Source: Onychostoma macrolepis (taxonomy: Eukaryota; Chordata; Actinopteri; Cypriniformes; Cyprinidae). From it: a stretch of DNA of 64,000 nucleotides. The notes under the pieces are model-generated. The model did no database searches, was not told the DNA's origin, and was given only the letters and a program-made list of their open reading frames with translations. How positions within the stretch are numbered: the stretch's first letter is position 1; each line of letters begins with the position of its first letter. The translations under genes were made by a program, and so were the position numbers. This document shows, one piece after another, positions 34,438 to 46,140 of the stretch. The stretch spans positions 32,353,258-32,417,257 of the forward strand of contig NC_081163.1 in assembly GCF_012432095.1 (NCBI RefSeq), read 5' to 3'.

Positions 34438-35907
34438 CAGTTTTTTTTTTTTTTTAAATAGCTTGGACACTAAAAGTGATACTTGAGGCCCACTTAGTGA
34501 AAAAGTTCACAATTAATATTGTATTTTTGGATATATCATATACACACAGTTATTGAAAACATAAAGCTCTTCTTTCATGAGCTCCTATGTACATTTCTGT
34601 ACAAGATTGAAATTAATTGGCAGAGAGATTAAAAATTCCATGAAAAATTCATGGTAAACATGAAAGCAAGATTGAAAACAATTTTTAATTTTTTTTTAAC
34701 TGTAAGCATTCGTGGTTCTGAATACAGTATTACACAGTAAGAAAGAAAGGAAATACATTGTTTGCATCCATTGTTCAAAACCTACAGTTTTTCTTCGTCA
34801 CTTTGGTGCATTTCTCGAATTATCCTTACTGTAATACTGGCAAAGAAATATGTGCATTTCTTAAAACAATTTGTGCAAACAGCACCACACACAATGGATT
34901 ACCTGCACAAGCCTGTCACTTACTCAAAATCGTTAGTTCATCTCTCAAAAGTAAGTATTTATGTCAAAGAACATATTAGTGCCATCAGAACAAAAAATCC
35001 TTGTTTCATTGTTCACAAACAAGATAGTCAAACTGCTTAGTCATGTTGTCAAAAATACACTCCGTTAGTATTAACCTGCTGTAAACTATGACAACAGTTT
35101 GGATGACAGTTACTGTATTGAAATGCACTTCTTATGTATGCCATATATCCATTTCAAAAGTACAAATTTACACTACTGTATGTGTGATATTGATTGAAAG
35201 AGACTGGATCGAATTCACAGTTACACTTTTACTAGTGGTCTGACTTGCACAGAGAACTATATAATACATTTTGAGCAACATGACATTAGCAACTGATAAT
35301 GTAGGAAACCGCAGACAATCAGTTGCATGAATGTACCAAAGCAATCGCAACTTCTTCAAAAGAATGAGAAACTGCTTTTATGATGTGCACAAGTGACTAG
35401 ATGATGTGGAGGTTGAATAAAGTAGTTTTGAGAATTTCATTTTTGATCTGAGAAATGCATCAAAGCGATGAAGCAAGAAAAACTGTATAACTTGACCTGT
35501 GGCCTATTGTTAAATAAAGCAATGAGTGTTTGTGCATGTGAGGAGTTAGTGTGAAGCACTGATGAATTAGTGTGGCATTTTAAATGGTTGTGTTTGAAAA
35601 CGGAAATCAAGATACTTCCTGTTAGATTTTTGTGTGTTACATAGAGAATTGTGTGTTGTGTTTTGCAAAAAGTGTTTTCTGAAATTGAAAACTGAGTCAA
35701 ATGGCGAGAATTAGTGTAAGGTTTTGCAGATTTGGTGTGTGCTTCTGCTGTTTGAGTGTCAGGTTTCAGAAATTGTGTGACAAGTAAAGATTTTGTGTGT
35801 AAGCAGTTGAAAAAAACTGTAAACTCTGTTTGATATTTGTAAAACAAACTTTTTGCAAAACTCTAAACACAGTTCTCTACATTACACACATCATTCGAAA
35901 CAAACAC

Positions 35908-35999
<92 letters not shown>

Positions 36000-36548
36000 G
36001 TCCGTCCGTCTGTCCTGAACATGCATACAAGCCAAGTCAGAAAGTCAACTTTTTTTCTAAACTGCAATATATATTGTTTCACAGCAGCTTCACAATAGTA
36101 TAAAATTCACATTCTGCTTTAAAGCAGCTCTAACAAGTCAATAGTGTCATTCTACAGCTCAAGTCAAGTCAGTTGAGCATTGATTCAGTTCAGTTGCATA
36201 ACTGTGTAAAATTCATCAGTCATACATACTGTAGATACAGTGCTATGAAAATCTCCTGTGCACTCTGAACAAGCAAAAGACACACGAGAGTAGTGTTTGA
36301 CATTTTTCACATCTGTGTGTAGTTTGGCGTGTATGTGTCTTATTATTTTATGTTTGTGTGTAGAGTTACTATGCAAAAATACCATTTTAAAAGAGTTAAA
36401 ACAGTTTTCAAAGAAACGTTTGCTTTTGCAAGATGTGTGTGACGTTTTGTATGTTGTGTGTGTGTTTTGTGGTTTTGTGTGTACAATTTTGAGAAATGGA
36501 GCCATAGTTTCAAAACCTGTGTGTAAGCATTTTGAAGTTGCATTTTGA
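34438..36548. mobile_element. insertion 1 in the broken MITE (composite, TIR-type element)
   Basis: Begins ACAGTTTTTT..., then GCTTGGACACTAAAAGTGAT, and ends near GTGTGTAAGCATTTTGAA. Its outer parts match the element at 39926-40621. An extra 1.3 kb (34504 to about 35840) with an internal GTAAGCAGTTGAAAAAAACT end suggests a further nested insertion of the same type. No protein is recognisable; frames of 131 and 136 codons are low-complexity reverse frames. Confidence 0.55.
35908..35995. repeat. (TATC)n microsatellite
   Basis: About 22 TATC units inside insertion 1, absent from the related copy at 39926-40621. Confidence 0.95.
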
Positions 36549-36724
36549 AGTTGCACAGGTATATTTGAAGCAATAGCCAAAAAAAAAAAAAAAAAACATT
36601 GTATGGGTCAAAATGATCGATTTTTCTTTTATGCCAAAAATCATTAGGATATTAAGTAAAAATCATGTTCCATGAAGATATTTTGTAAGTTTCCTACCGC
36701 AAATATATCAAAACGTAATTTTTT

Positions 36725-38136
36725 TTTTCTCAATCGATTTTACAAATTTCTCCAAACTCAGGTCACTGTTCTCAAAACAGCTAACACAGTGAGCTGAACA
36801 CTTTGTAATTGTTCAAAACAGATTGTATGTTTTCATTAATTTCATACAAGTTACAAATTATGCAAATCATTTTCTCAAAACAATGTGCACAAAACTCTCA
36901 AATGTTTTCATAATACATAGTTAATACAACCAACCAATACTGTAAATATCTGAAAAAAACACTTTTTTTTTTTTACACAAATCAAAAACATTTATGTACC
37001 ATTTGTCCAAACACAACAAACAAAACTCTGTAATTTGTCATTCTATGAAATGAACATGGTATATTTTCAGAAAATGCACTTTAGGAAATGCAGTTTTCCT
37101 AATTGTATACACATTTTTCCACAATTGCTTTAGAGTAATAATAAAAGGGAAAGTATACAAAGAGCAGGAACGAATATGCAATAATAATAAAATATAAAGA
37201 AAAGAAAAGAAATAAAAGTAAGAACGGGGGGTGGGGGGTGTAAGTCTACAAGGTGGTGGAATGGGTAGAGAAAGGGGTGTAATGAGACAGAAGAAGAAGA
37301 GTGGATGGGCATTGGTGTAGTGGAAAGAGCATGAGGAGAAACTGTAAGAAGACGTGGGCAGAGAGGAAGTGGACAACAGGGTGAAAGGAGTGGTAGAAGG
37401 TGCAGATGAATTTCAAATGAAATCAGAAATACTGTAATTGACCATGTAAAAAATCATGGCCTCTCCTTTAGAGAAGCTTGGGGTATATGTCAAAACACTT
37501 ATAAAGTGTTACTTCTGTTATTTACTGTAAATGTCCAAACATTTTTCAGAATTTAAGTTTGAGATAATGCAGGTGGACAATCAAGATTATTTTGAATGGA
37601 ACAGAATCATTCTTGACATGGTGGTCCAGAACAACATCACCAGCCACAAAGGAAGAAGCCCGTGGAGATGTTGAGACAGGATATATATATACTGTATATA
37701 TCCACCACTGTGCTATAAAATAGTTATCAGAAAAGTTTGTTTGCAGTTCTTGCTGCTAAAGGTGGCACAAAAGTTTAAAGGGGCAATTAGTTTTATCTCA
37801 CGGGTGATCTCAGCAGATGTTGGATAACAATTTTTATTTTGTTTAGATATACACAACTTCCTGTTGAAGAATTGCAATAAACATGTATCTTCATTAGCAT
37901 ATTTGTTCATCTTCAGCTGAATGAGTTTTATAATCAGTAAAGAACACACCTATAGATTTGATGTTAATGTTTACTTTTAATAAATGCATTACTAGAAAAA
38001 ATGCCAGTGCTTCATTTTGCAGAAAAGTTGAACTGTTTGTTGAAGATAATTTTGTGTTTGGATGACTGTGCTAATTGTTTTGAGAACAAGTGCATTGCAT
38101 TTCAGAAAAGTGTCAAATCGATTGAGAAAAACTGTT
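36725..38136 (+). mobile_element. insertion 2 in the broken MITE: decayed IS630-like transposon
   Basis: Inverted ends TTTTTCTCAATCGATTTTAC (left) and TGTCAAATCGATTGAGAAAA (right), with further pairing of TTCTCAAAACAGCTAACACA with TGTGCTAATTGTTTTGAGAA. TA is found at both junctions. It contains relics of two transposase exons on the + strand; the catalytic exon is gone. Confidence 0.7.
37410..37640 (+). pseudogene. IS630-like transposase, relics of exons 1 and 2
   Basis: 37410-37482 translates to EIRNTVIDHVKNHGLSFRE, 12 of 19 identical to DIRATLVDHVINHGLSMRK of the transposase at 45 kb. It is followed by a GTATAT donor and a short intron ending in TTTTTCAG at about 37550. Exon 2 gives GGQSRLF then, after stops and a frameshift, ILDMVVQNNI, matching GGRERLF and IIEMVRENNA of the other copy. 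The distance from acceptor to GGTGG is 22 bases in both copies. The preceding G-rich stretch 37225-37400 may be the G/R-rich N-terminus. Helix-turn-helix region only; the catalytic DDE exon is missing. Confidence 0.65.
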
Positions 38137-38364
38137 GTAATATGCATTGCTAAGAACTTCATTTGGACACGTTTAAAGGAAATTTTCTCAATATTTAGAT
38201 TTTTTTGCACCCTGAGATTCCAGATTCTCAGCCACATATTGTCATATCCTAACAAACCAATGGAAAGCTTAGGCCTATTCATTCAGCTTCCAGATGATGT
38301 ATAAATCTCAATTAAAAAAAAAAAAAACTGACCCTAATGACTGGTTTTGTGGTCCAGGATAACA

Positions 38365-39925
38365 TTTATGCCTTAGAGGGGCACATATATGCTTCATTTT
38401 ATTTGTTTTGCATAACTGTTAGATCAGTTGTCTTTCTTTTTTGTTTTGTTGTGTGGGTTTTGTATAAGCTGTGCTCTATAGTCTAATAAAAAGACTGGAA
38501 TGACTGAAACAAAACTCCATGGACTGTAAGCATTGATAAAGACAGTGTTCCTTTTCAGTTTCGACAAAGCCATATGATCAAATTAGGTATTTTAGAACAT
38601 AATGCTAAAGAATTAAAGACCAGAAATTAAATTCCAAATTGGCAAAGTTTCTAATTCGTAAACTCACATGGTTCTTGTTGGGAAGAGCACAGTCTAATAA
38701 ATGATTGAATAAGAAACCATTTAGGTACTTTCCATCCCATTGGCTATATAAAAAAAGAAGAAGCACTTTTTAACAGTGATGCCACTGACTGTGGCACATT
38801 CTGATAATTTTAAGTAAATGATGTTGAGACACAATCTTCATGTCTGGTATTCTGGTCTTCTGAATTCCACAACAGGTATTCTTCAATTATACTGTCCAAA
38901 TCCTGTTTTTGCTGTTCTTTTGAGTTGATTATCTGGCCAAGGCTTTATCCAAAAAATCTGATTCATCCCAAAGTTTATTTTCCCTTAAGGACCTGGGCCT
39001 ATTCTTGTGAACCTTAATCTAATTTCAAAATAAGCTACTGAATAAATATACCTCCTTAATTACCTTAATTATACACTAAAAAGGCTAAAAGAGAATCACA
39101 AGGTTTCATAAAGAGCAGCATATTGTTATGGTTTAATCACCAGCACACCATTCAAGATTCATGTACCTGATTTCTCTCCACATTGTCTAAAAGGACAGGC
39201 AAGACGGTGTTATATTTCTTAAGAGACCATGTGCATAACCTACCAGTCAAGTAGCTGCTTTTCTCTCCTGCTGGGATTCACCTGTTGAATGCACCCTGAA
39301 TGGGGTTGTTCAACAAAGCCCAGACATAGAGAAGTAAGTGAATGTCTGTCTCCATGGCAGTCACTTTGTTAAGACTGTACATAAAATTAAAAGAGTAAAT
39401 GATTGTTTCAAGCTAGCTGATGCATAATTGCTACAGAAAAAGTCTATGTGAAATATATATACAATACAACCCATTTAAAAACAGTATTTTTGTAATCTAA
39501 AGGCATGTGATATGAGACTATGGGATTAAAATGAATTAATGCTGAATTAAATCGAGTGGATGCAACTAGGAAATACTTCCTAAATAGAATGCAACATTCA
39601 GTATTATGATAGCTTTATGTTTTGTTTTTCTTTATTAAGGAAAATGATCTGAATGGCCTATATAATCTTTTCTGCACTGCAAAAATGATTTTTTCAAAAT
39701 AAAATTATGTGATTATTTGAGCATGCATTACTATACAAAATACTACTTCAAAATGGCATGTTCAGTTAAATGTTTTACTTCTTATTTCTTTGTAATTGTT
39801 TGTAAAATTGTTTGTAAGAAATTACTGAGTGAAAACTGTTTCTTCATCACTTTTGTGTGTGTGTGTGCCTAGCGCTGTAAAATTGAAAAAGGTGTTTATA
39901 TTCAGTATCCATTGAATAAATAATT
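38365..39925. other. unique AT-rich sequence
   Basis: No gene or transposon ends recognised. Confidence 0.4.
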
Positions 39926-40621
39926 ACAGTTATTATTTTTATAATTGCTTGGACACTAAAAGTGATACTTGAGGCCCACTTAGTGAAACCATTTTTAGAC
40001 CAAGTCTGCAAAACTACAAGCACATTACACACTTCAAACTCCTACTGAACATCTGAATCCTGAACATGCATACAAGCCATGTCAGAAAGTCAACTGTTTT
40101 TCTAAACTGCTTTATACAATATATATTGTTTCACAGCAGCTTCACAATAGTATCAAATTCACATTCTGCTGTAAAGCAGCTCTAACAAGTCAGCAGTGTC
40201 ATTCTACAGCTCAAGTCAGTTGGGTATTGATTCAGTTCAGTTGCATAACTGTGTACAATTCATCAGTCATTCATACTGTAGATACAGTATATATGGGCAT
40301 ATGCATGTACAGTATGTGCGAGTGCTATGACAAATTGACCCTCCTGTGCTCCACTGCACTCTGAACAAGCAAAAGACCACATGCATCTTTGTGTAGTTTG
40401 GTGTGTATGTGGCCAATTATTTTATGTTTGTGTGTAGAGTTACTATGCAAAAATACAATTTTTAGAAGAGTTAAAACAGTTTTCAAAGAAATGTTTGCTT
40501 TTGCAAGATATGTGTGACGTTTTGTATGTTGTGTGTTTGTTTTGTGGTTTTGAGTGTAGAGTTTTGAGAAATGGAGCCATAGTTTCAAAACCTGTGTGTA
40601 AGCATTTTGAAAAAAACTGTA
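39926..40621. mobile_element. short TIR element related to insertion 1
   Basis: Starts near ACAGTTATTATTTTTATAAT with GCTTGGACACTAAAAGTGAT and ends GTGTGTAAGCATTTTGAAAA plus AAACTGTA. 40057-40610 aligns with 36016-36535 at high identity (e.g. CCTGAACATGCATACAAGCC, GAGAAATGGAGCCATAGTTT). Non-autonomous, no frame. Confidence 0.65.
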
Positions 40622-41754
40622 AAATAGTGAGAGCAGATGTTGAAAAATATGGTAATCCCCATCTGTAATCATACGACTTCTGTGAGACTGAAATATGAGC
40701 TCAGTTACTCAATCTATACATTAGAGCATATCATCTGAGGGTCCAAACATGCACATTTACTATGAAGCCTCTTATTCAAATAAGCCCACATAATGCATTA
40801 TTTGTATATTTGTTATTATTAAAAGTCATTTGTCATATAATGAATAATGAAAATAAAAAAGATTACCATTATTCCCTTGAGGTTTGTCTAAGTATGCATG
40901 GACTCTGTAGTTAGATACTCCCTCAGGGTCATGTGTAAAGGCAGTGGTTTCATATTAACAGTAATTATGATGACGTTTGTGCTGCTGATGATAATATGAT
41001 GGATGCATTTCCAAAACCTACAAGCTAAGATGATTGCAAAGGATAATTATGTCTGCAAAAATACATCTCCAGAATTTGAGCTTATTCCAAAATCATTGCA
41101 AACATGTAAACTGGTATGCTGAGTCTCTAATGGCGAAGTAAATGGAATGACACTATTATTTAAATGAATGAATAAATAAATAAAGTGCTCATACTAAAAT
41201 CAATGTTTTATCAGCATTGTAAATTGGAGTTTGGAGTTTGAATACTCTTGGTTCATTTGAACATTCAGTCAATGTAAGTCTGTGGGATTTTTTCCAATTT
41301 TCCTAATTTTAATAGGAGTTGTGTCTCATAATTTAGTTTAAAAGGAAGAATAATAAGCTTAAATAGCATTTCAGTAAGTTGGCCTTTTCAATAATAATAA
41401 TAATAATAATAATAATCAAGTGTCAATACTAAAATCATTGTTTTTAGCAGCATTGTAAACAAAGTGTCTAACAGTTTTTAAATTTTTAAAAATAATTATT
41501 ATTTATTTATATTCAGTTGTCTCTAACAGTTTTTTAAAATAAATTGACAAATTTGTTTTAAAATAGCATAATAATAATAATAATAATAAAAGAAGAAGAA
41601 GAACAATAACAATAATAATTAATAAATATTTAAGTGCACAGTGAAGTCCTAAAAAATAAAAGTTTTATCACCATTAAACTCAAATGACAGCTTCTTACAT
41701 TTATATTCAGTCGTCTCTAACAGTTTTTTTTAATACATTGATGAATTGCTTTTT
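40622..41754. other. AT-rich sequence with TAA runs
   Basis: (TAA)n at about 41390-41416 and 41570-41590. Three segments around 41460, 41520 and 41700 repeat CTAACAGTTTTT and TTATATTCAGT loosely. No gene. Confidence 0.4.
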
Positions 41755-41759
41755 ATAAT

Positions 41760-42286
41760 TGTCACGAATCTGGTCTGCACTCCCGGTCATTCACCACTAC
41801 AGGTCACCACATGGACTTTCACACCACACATCACATGGACTGCATTTCCCATCAGCCATCTCACCAATCACATGCACACAGCTGTCACCAATCACTCATT
41901 GCACTAATCACACGCACACCTGATCACACAGCATCACTATCACACACACTATTTCAACCCTGGACATTCTCTCCCTCGGGGCCGAGTATTGTACGCATTA
42001 TCGCTGCCCTACAGAGCCCTGTTAGTTTTCCTAGCCTTGCCTTGCCTTTGTTTAATCGTGTTTTCCCCTGCCTAGACTATCCCTAACGTTTTGGATTACC
42101 TCTCCTGTCTCGCCCCTTTTGGATTCTGTACGCTGATCGTCGACCCACGCTTGTCTCTGGTTACTCTTTGTCTCGTCCATATTATACCTGTTTGCCATTG
42201 TTTGACCCTGCCTGTACGACCACGTCTCTGCCTAATAAAGTCTGCATATGGATCCGTACGTCTCACGTCTCGTCAGCCCCGTAACA
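41760..42286 (+). mobile_element. solo LTR with perfect 5-bp target duplication
   Basis: TGTCACGAATC at the left and CCCCGTAACA at the right (TG...CA). ATAAT flanks both sides (41755-41759, 42287-42291). AATAAAGTCTGC at about 42233 is a polyadenylation signal near the 3' end, giving + orientation. 527 bases, no internal retrotransposon sequence on either side. Probably left by LTR-LTR recombination. Confidence 0.85.
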
Positions 42287-43275
42287 ATAATACAGTAATA
42301 TTAATATCATAATTATAAATATTTAAGTGTCAAAAGTCCTAAAAAATTCTACATTTTATCAGCATTATAAGCAAAGTATTTTGCACATTTATATTCATAA
42401 TTCTTGTCCCTGATGAGTAAATTTGCAATATTGCATCAGCAAGAGAAATTATATACATTCTTGTTCTACAAAGTCAGCATTTTCGCTGTCTAGCAGCCGC
42501 TAGTTTTACACTTTTTTTTTTTTTTTTTTTTTTCCTCAATTGCTAACAAGAGTTTACCAATATTTAAAGTACGTTTTCTAAACTCTTAACACAGCAACAC
42601 ACCTACATCACACAATTAGCCAATTAGTTAATTTTCTGGCCAAAACCACATTTTGTTAAATAAAAACTATATTTCAAAATGCTGAATACCTTTTTCTACA
42701 TATACTAACTCTATCAAAACACAGCAAACATGATTGAATCGAGTCATTCGGTCATTCGGTCAAAACATCAGCACTGGTTTTTTATCCAGTAGGAACATAC
42801 AGTCAATCATAGTGCATAGACTGTCAAAATGATAACAATTAATGGCATTATAAAAACTGTATTGTCATGTCTCAGTTCTACCTACATATAATAGACTATA
42901 TAAAAATCCAAAGTTTTTTATTTTTTTTTTGTAATTTAGCCTTCAGTTTACCTTCATCTGAAAACCATTTTACATTTTTAACATTATTCATTCTTGGCAA
43001 CATACTATCTAAAACTGAATGAGTCATTATTTTATAGAATGTACAATAGAAAAAATAGGGTCCCCTATGCAGAAATTCAATTAGAACCTTTAACCTTCCA
43101 GTGGGTGAGTGTTGGAGTGTTGTGATGGTGCCCTCATGGTAGCTGATGCCAGGGATCAACAAAAATTCCAACATACATGGCCTTTGGTTACTATGCAAGC
43201 TTGTTTCCGTCACAGAATAAAAAAATAAAAATAAAAACAGTAATCGTGACCTTTTTATCTCATAATTCAAACCTA

Positions 43276-45981
43276 CACTGTAAAAAAAATTCTGTAAAAT
43301 TTACGGTAAAAACCCAGCAGCTGTGGTTGCTGGAATTCTACTGTAAAAAAATACGGTAACAACATTTTAGGTTTTACGGTTTTAACAAAACCATACACGC
43401 AAGCACCATTTGAATTACTCTTTCATATCACCAGCAACACACTGATGGGCTTTATATAAAACACTGCAGTCTTTGTGTTTCTATTTTTATTGTCATTTTC
43501 TCAGACTCATTCTTCTGTAAAACTCAAAAGTAGAATTTCTGCAGTAATCAAACAAGAGTTTTTACAAAAAACAAACATTATTACAGAAATAAAGAAAAAT
43601 AGAATTACAAATCATCAAATTTAGCAGCAAAAGTAAAAAAAACAAAACAATTACTGGATAAATTGGTATTGGGGGGGTGGGCATATACTTATTTTGTGTG
43701 CGTGTGTGTGCATGTGTGTGTGTGGTGAGGGGCTGGGGGGCTTATGGATCCCGCCTTCTGTTCGGATCTGGCCACAAGACCTCATCAACATCACAGGCGA
43801 TGTCCTCGCTAGGCATCGGGGAAAATATCGCCTTGCCGAATCCACCCTTGGACTGATCCCACCTCAGTGTCTCCACATGCCTCTTACATTGCTTGTAGAA
43901 GAGTCATGCGGGCGTGTGGTTGCCGATCATATACTTTCCACCGCCACACAGAAAATAATTCCTCGATTGCATTTAGAAAGGGGCTGTAAGGGGGCAGGTA
44001 TAAAAGTGTGAAATAGTTATGGTTGTTGAACCAATCTCGGACCAGAGCAGCCTGGTGGAAACTAACATTATCCCAGATGACAACAAACCTGGGCTGCTGT
44101 GGTCTGTCCTGCACAACTGCATGTAGTGCATCTAGAAATGCAATGATCTGTCCTGTATTGTAGGGGCCTAGAGTGGCATGGTGATGCAGGACTCTTTGGA
44201 CACTAATTGCAGCACACAAGGTGATATTTCCCCCACGCTGCCCAGGGACATTTACAACAGCCCTTTGTCCAACTACGCTATGTCCCCGACGCCTGGTTTT
44301 GGCCAGATTGAAGCCTGCCTCATCCACATAGATGAACTCATGTGGCAGTTCACCGCCATCAAAATCCAGAACTGTCTGTAACAGAAAATATTGAATAGAG
44401 TTACTGAAAACACATACAGTAACTACAATGTCTATATTTTCACACAAGTAGGGGCTGGGTTGGGTCAGTATAGACAAAAACTACAAGCTACAGGCAAGGC
44501 AGGTGGCAGCATAAACCCTCATTCCCACATCACAATATATAGTATGTAAAGTAAAGTGACACATACCTGCACATAATCATGGCGCAGATCCTTGACCCTG
44601 ACACTGTTCCTCTCAAATGGATAAATTACAGCTGCTTCATTCTGAAGTTATGTTTCTGCAGGATGCGACTTAGTGTAGAAATGCTGACCCTGTTGATATT
44701 GTTGAATGCATTGCAATTATGCGTTGTTGCAACTCACAAAGTCGGATTGCATTATTTTCTCGCACCATTTCAATGATGGCAAGCTCTTGTTGTTGAGTGA
44801 AGAGCCGTTCCCTTCCACCTTGAGGAGGTCGTTCAACCATTCTGTAGAAAATGCCACCACAAGATGTCATTGGTTAGGTTCTTTTTCACATACTGTACAC
44901 AGTACTGTAACATCACAATGGTATTCCTTTACATATACTTCACAGCACTACCCATTTTTGTATAGTACTGTTAGTACAGTAATACTGTAATATGATACAG
45001 AATCATGTGACACATACTGTAGGTACAGTCTGGAGTAGAAACCTGAAGATATACCTGTTCTCCTGTTGGAATGTCCTTATTATCGATGTTACTGTGTAGC
45101 GACTGAGGTTAGGGTGGACTCTTTGCCCAGCCTTCCTCATGGACAGGCCATGATTTATCACATGGTCCACCAGAGTAGCCCTGATGTCATCTGATACACG
45201 TCTCCGCACTGGTCCTCGTCTTTATCATCGTCCTCTTCCACGTCCGACTCCTCTCTCTCTTTGTCCTCCTCTTACTCCGACTCTCATTGCCTCCATGCTT
45301 GCAAAGTTCTCAAAATGGCTTACCCGAGGCCTGTTTGTAGTGCTAAGGCTCAGACCAATTGGTGTTCTGTTTTCTGTGCAAGTGTTTTTAGGTGTGTATG
45401 TAAGTGCCTACAATTGCCCGATGAGTTTTGCATTTTGAACAGAATGTTTTCCCAATGATAACAGGTGATTTCGTTTTTGAACAAAGTGTCTAATGTAAGA
45501 AAACGTGTGTAGTGTTTTGCAATAAGTGTGTTATAGAATTGCAAACAAAGTGCAAAGTTGACAATGGGGTTTAGCTTTGGTTACACTGTGTTTAAGGTAT
45601 GCTACAAGAAGTTTAGGTATTGAGGCTTTGGTCTAAGCGTTCAGTTTTAGTGTGGAAGCAATAGGCAAAAACTTCAATATACCAACCTATTAAAGTACTG
45701 AAATCTGTTTTGTACCTTTGAAATACACTGATAACCATGAAATGCAGGTGGTGATGAGAAAGTCACATGATGAAAAAAATAAGAAGAAACAGTTATTTCA
45801 AAGAAAAAACATCAAATTCAAACAAAATTTGAAATGCAACGCAGGGAATTCTGGGAATGTCAGTTTACGGATTTTTCCCTGTACATTTTACAGGAACTTA
45901 CTGTTAACCATTTAACAGGTTTTTACTGTAGCATTTTCACAGTTTTTTTACCGTTAAAATCACAGTAATTTTTTTACAGTG
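43276..45981. mobile_element. MITE family F copy split by an insertion
   Basis: Left part 43276-43380 (CACTGTAAAAAAAATTCTG ...) and right part 45676-45981 (AATATACCAACCTATTAAAG to TTTTTTTACAGTG) match the two parts of the unbroken copy at 55833-56463. 2.3 kb separates them, containing the transposase pseudogene. The right part also lacks about 175 bases relative to the whole copy. Confidence 0.75.
43742..45287 (-). pseudogene. IS630-like DDE transposase, three exons, inactivated
   Basis: Exon 1 45287-45055: G/R-rich start, then VSDDIRATLVDHVINHGLS, a helix-turn-helix region; two in-frame stops (TGA TAA) at about codons 21-22. Donor ACAG|GTATAT. Exon 2 44841-44567: GGRERLFTQQQELAIIEMV, then after a frameshift NINRVSISTLSRILQKHNF, a stop, and RNSVRVKDLRHDYVQ at a CAG|GTATGT donor. 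Exon 3 from 44375: catalytic core with EFIYVDEAGFNLAK, FVVIWDNVSFH and PPYSPFLNAIEELF. I count 35 residues between the last D and E. NAIE replaces the usual NPIE. A stop follows LLQAM, then two small deletions break the C-terminus (WIR, RYFPRCLA). Not functional. Fish genomes carry many related genes. Confidence 0.85.
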
Positions 45982-45984
45982 ATA

Positions 45985-46140
45985 TTGGAATTGTGAGTTT
46001 ACATCTTGCAATTCAGACTTTATCATAATTGTGAGATACTGTAAATTCACAATTGCAAGAAAAAAGTCAGAATTCTGCGATAAAGTCACAATTACCCTTT
46101 ACCCTTTATATTCCCTGGCAGAAATAAGCTTTCATAGGTT
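45985..46140. repeat. diverged repeat with ACAATT/CAGAATT words
   Basis: AATTGTGAGTTTACATCTTG, TCACAATTGCAAG and AAGTCAGAATTCTGCG are typical of a cyprinid tandem-like repeat. Abuts the end of MITE F. Confidence 0.4.

Larger units (their letters stand above)
34408..38364. mobile_element. MITE family C copy split into three pieces by two insertions
   Basis: Piece 1, 34408-34437: left terminal repeat TGTGACCCTGGACCACAAAA. Piece 2, about 36549-36720: GCACAGGTATATTTGAAGCA through the CATTGTATGGGTCAAAA segment to AAATATATCAAAACG. Piece 3, about 38137-38364: TAATATGCATTGCTAAGAAC to GGTTTTGTGGTCCAGG. Joined in order, the pieces follow the same order as the copy at 30848-31215 (inverted). The two gaps are separate insertions of about 2.1 and 1.4 kb. 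Confidence 0.8.

Noticed and set aside
35437..35847. 136-codon open frame on the - strand
   Set aside because: Lies across transposon-derived T/G-rich sequence, has low-complexity composition and no domain; its ends match repeat termini.
35908..35995. CRISPR-like regular repeat
   Set aside because: Simple TATC microsatellite without spacers, in a vertebrate genome.
37038..37376. 112-codon open frame on the - strand
   Set aside because: Reverse shadow of the G-rich N-terminal region of the IS630-like transposase relic.
43694..44381. + strand frames of 105 and 67 codons
   Set aside because: Opposite-strand shadows of exon 3 of the IS630-like transposase.
43884..44477. A domesticated (host-used) transposase
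   Set aside because: The exon 3 frame is long, but exon 1 has two stops, exon 2 a frameshift and stop, and the C-terminus further breaks, so a functional host gene is unlikely.
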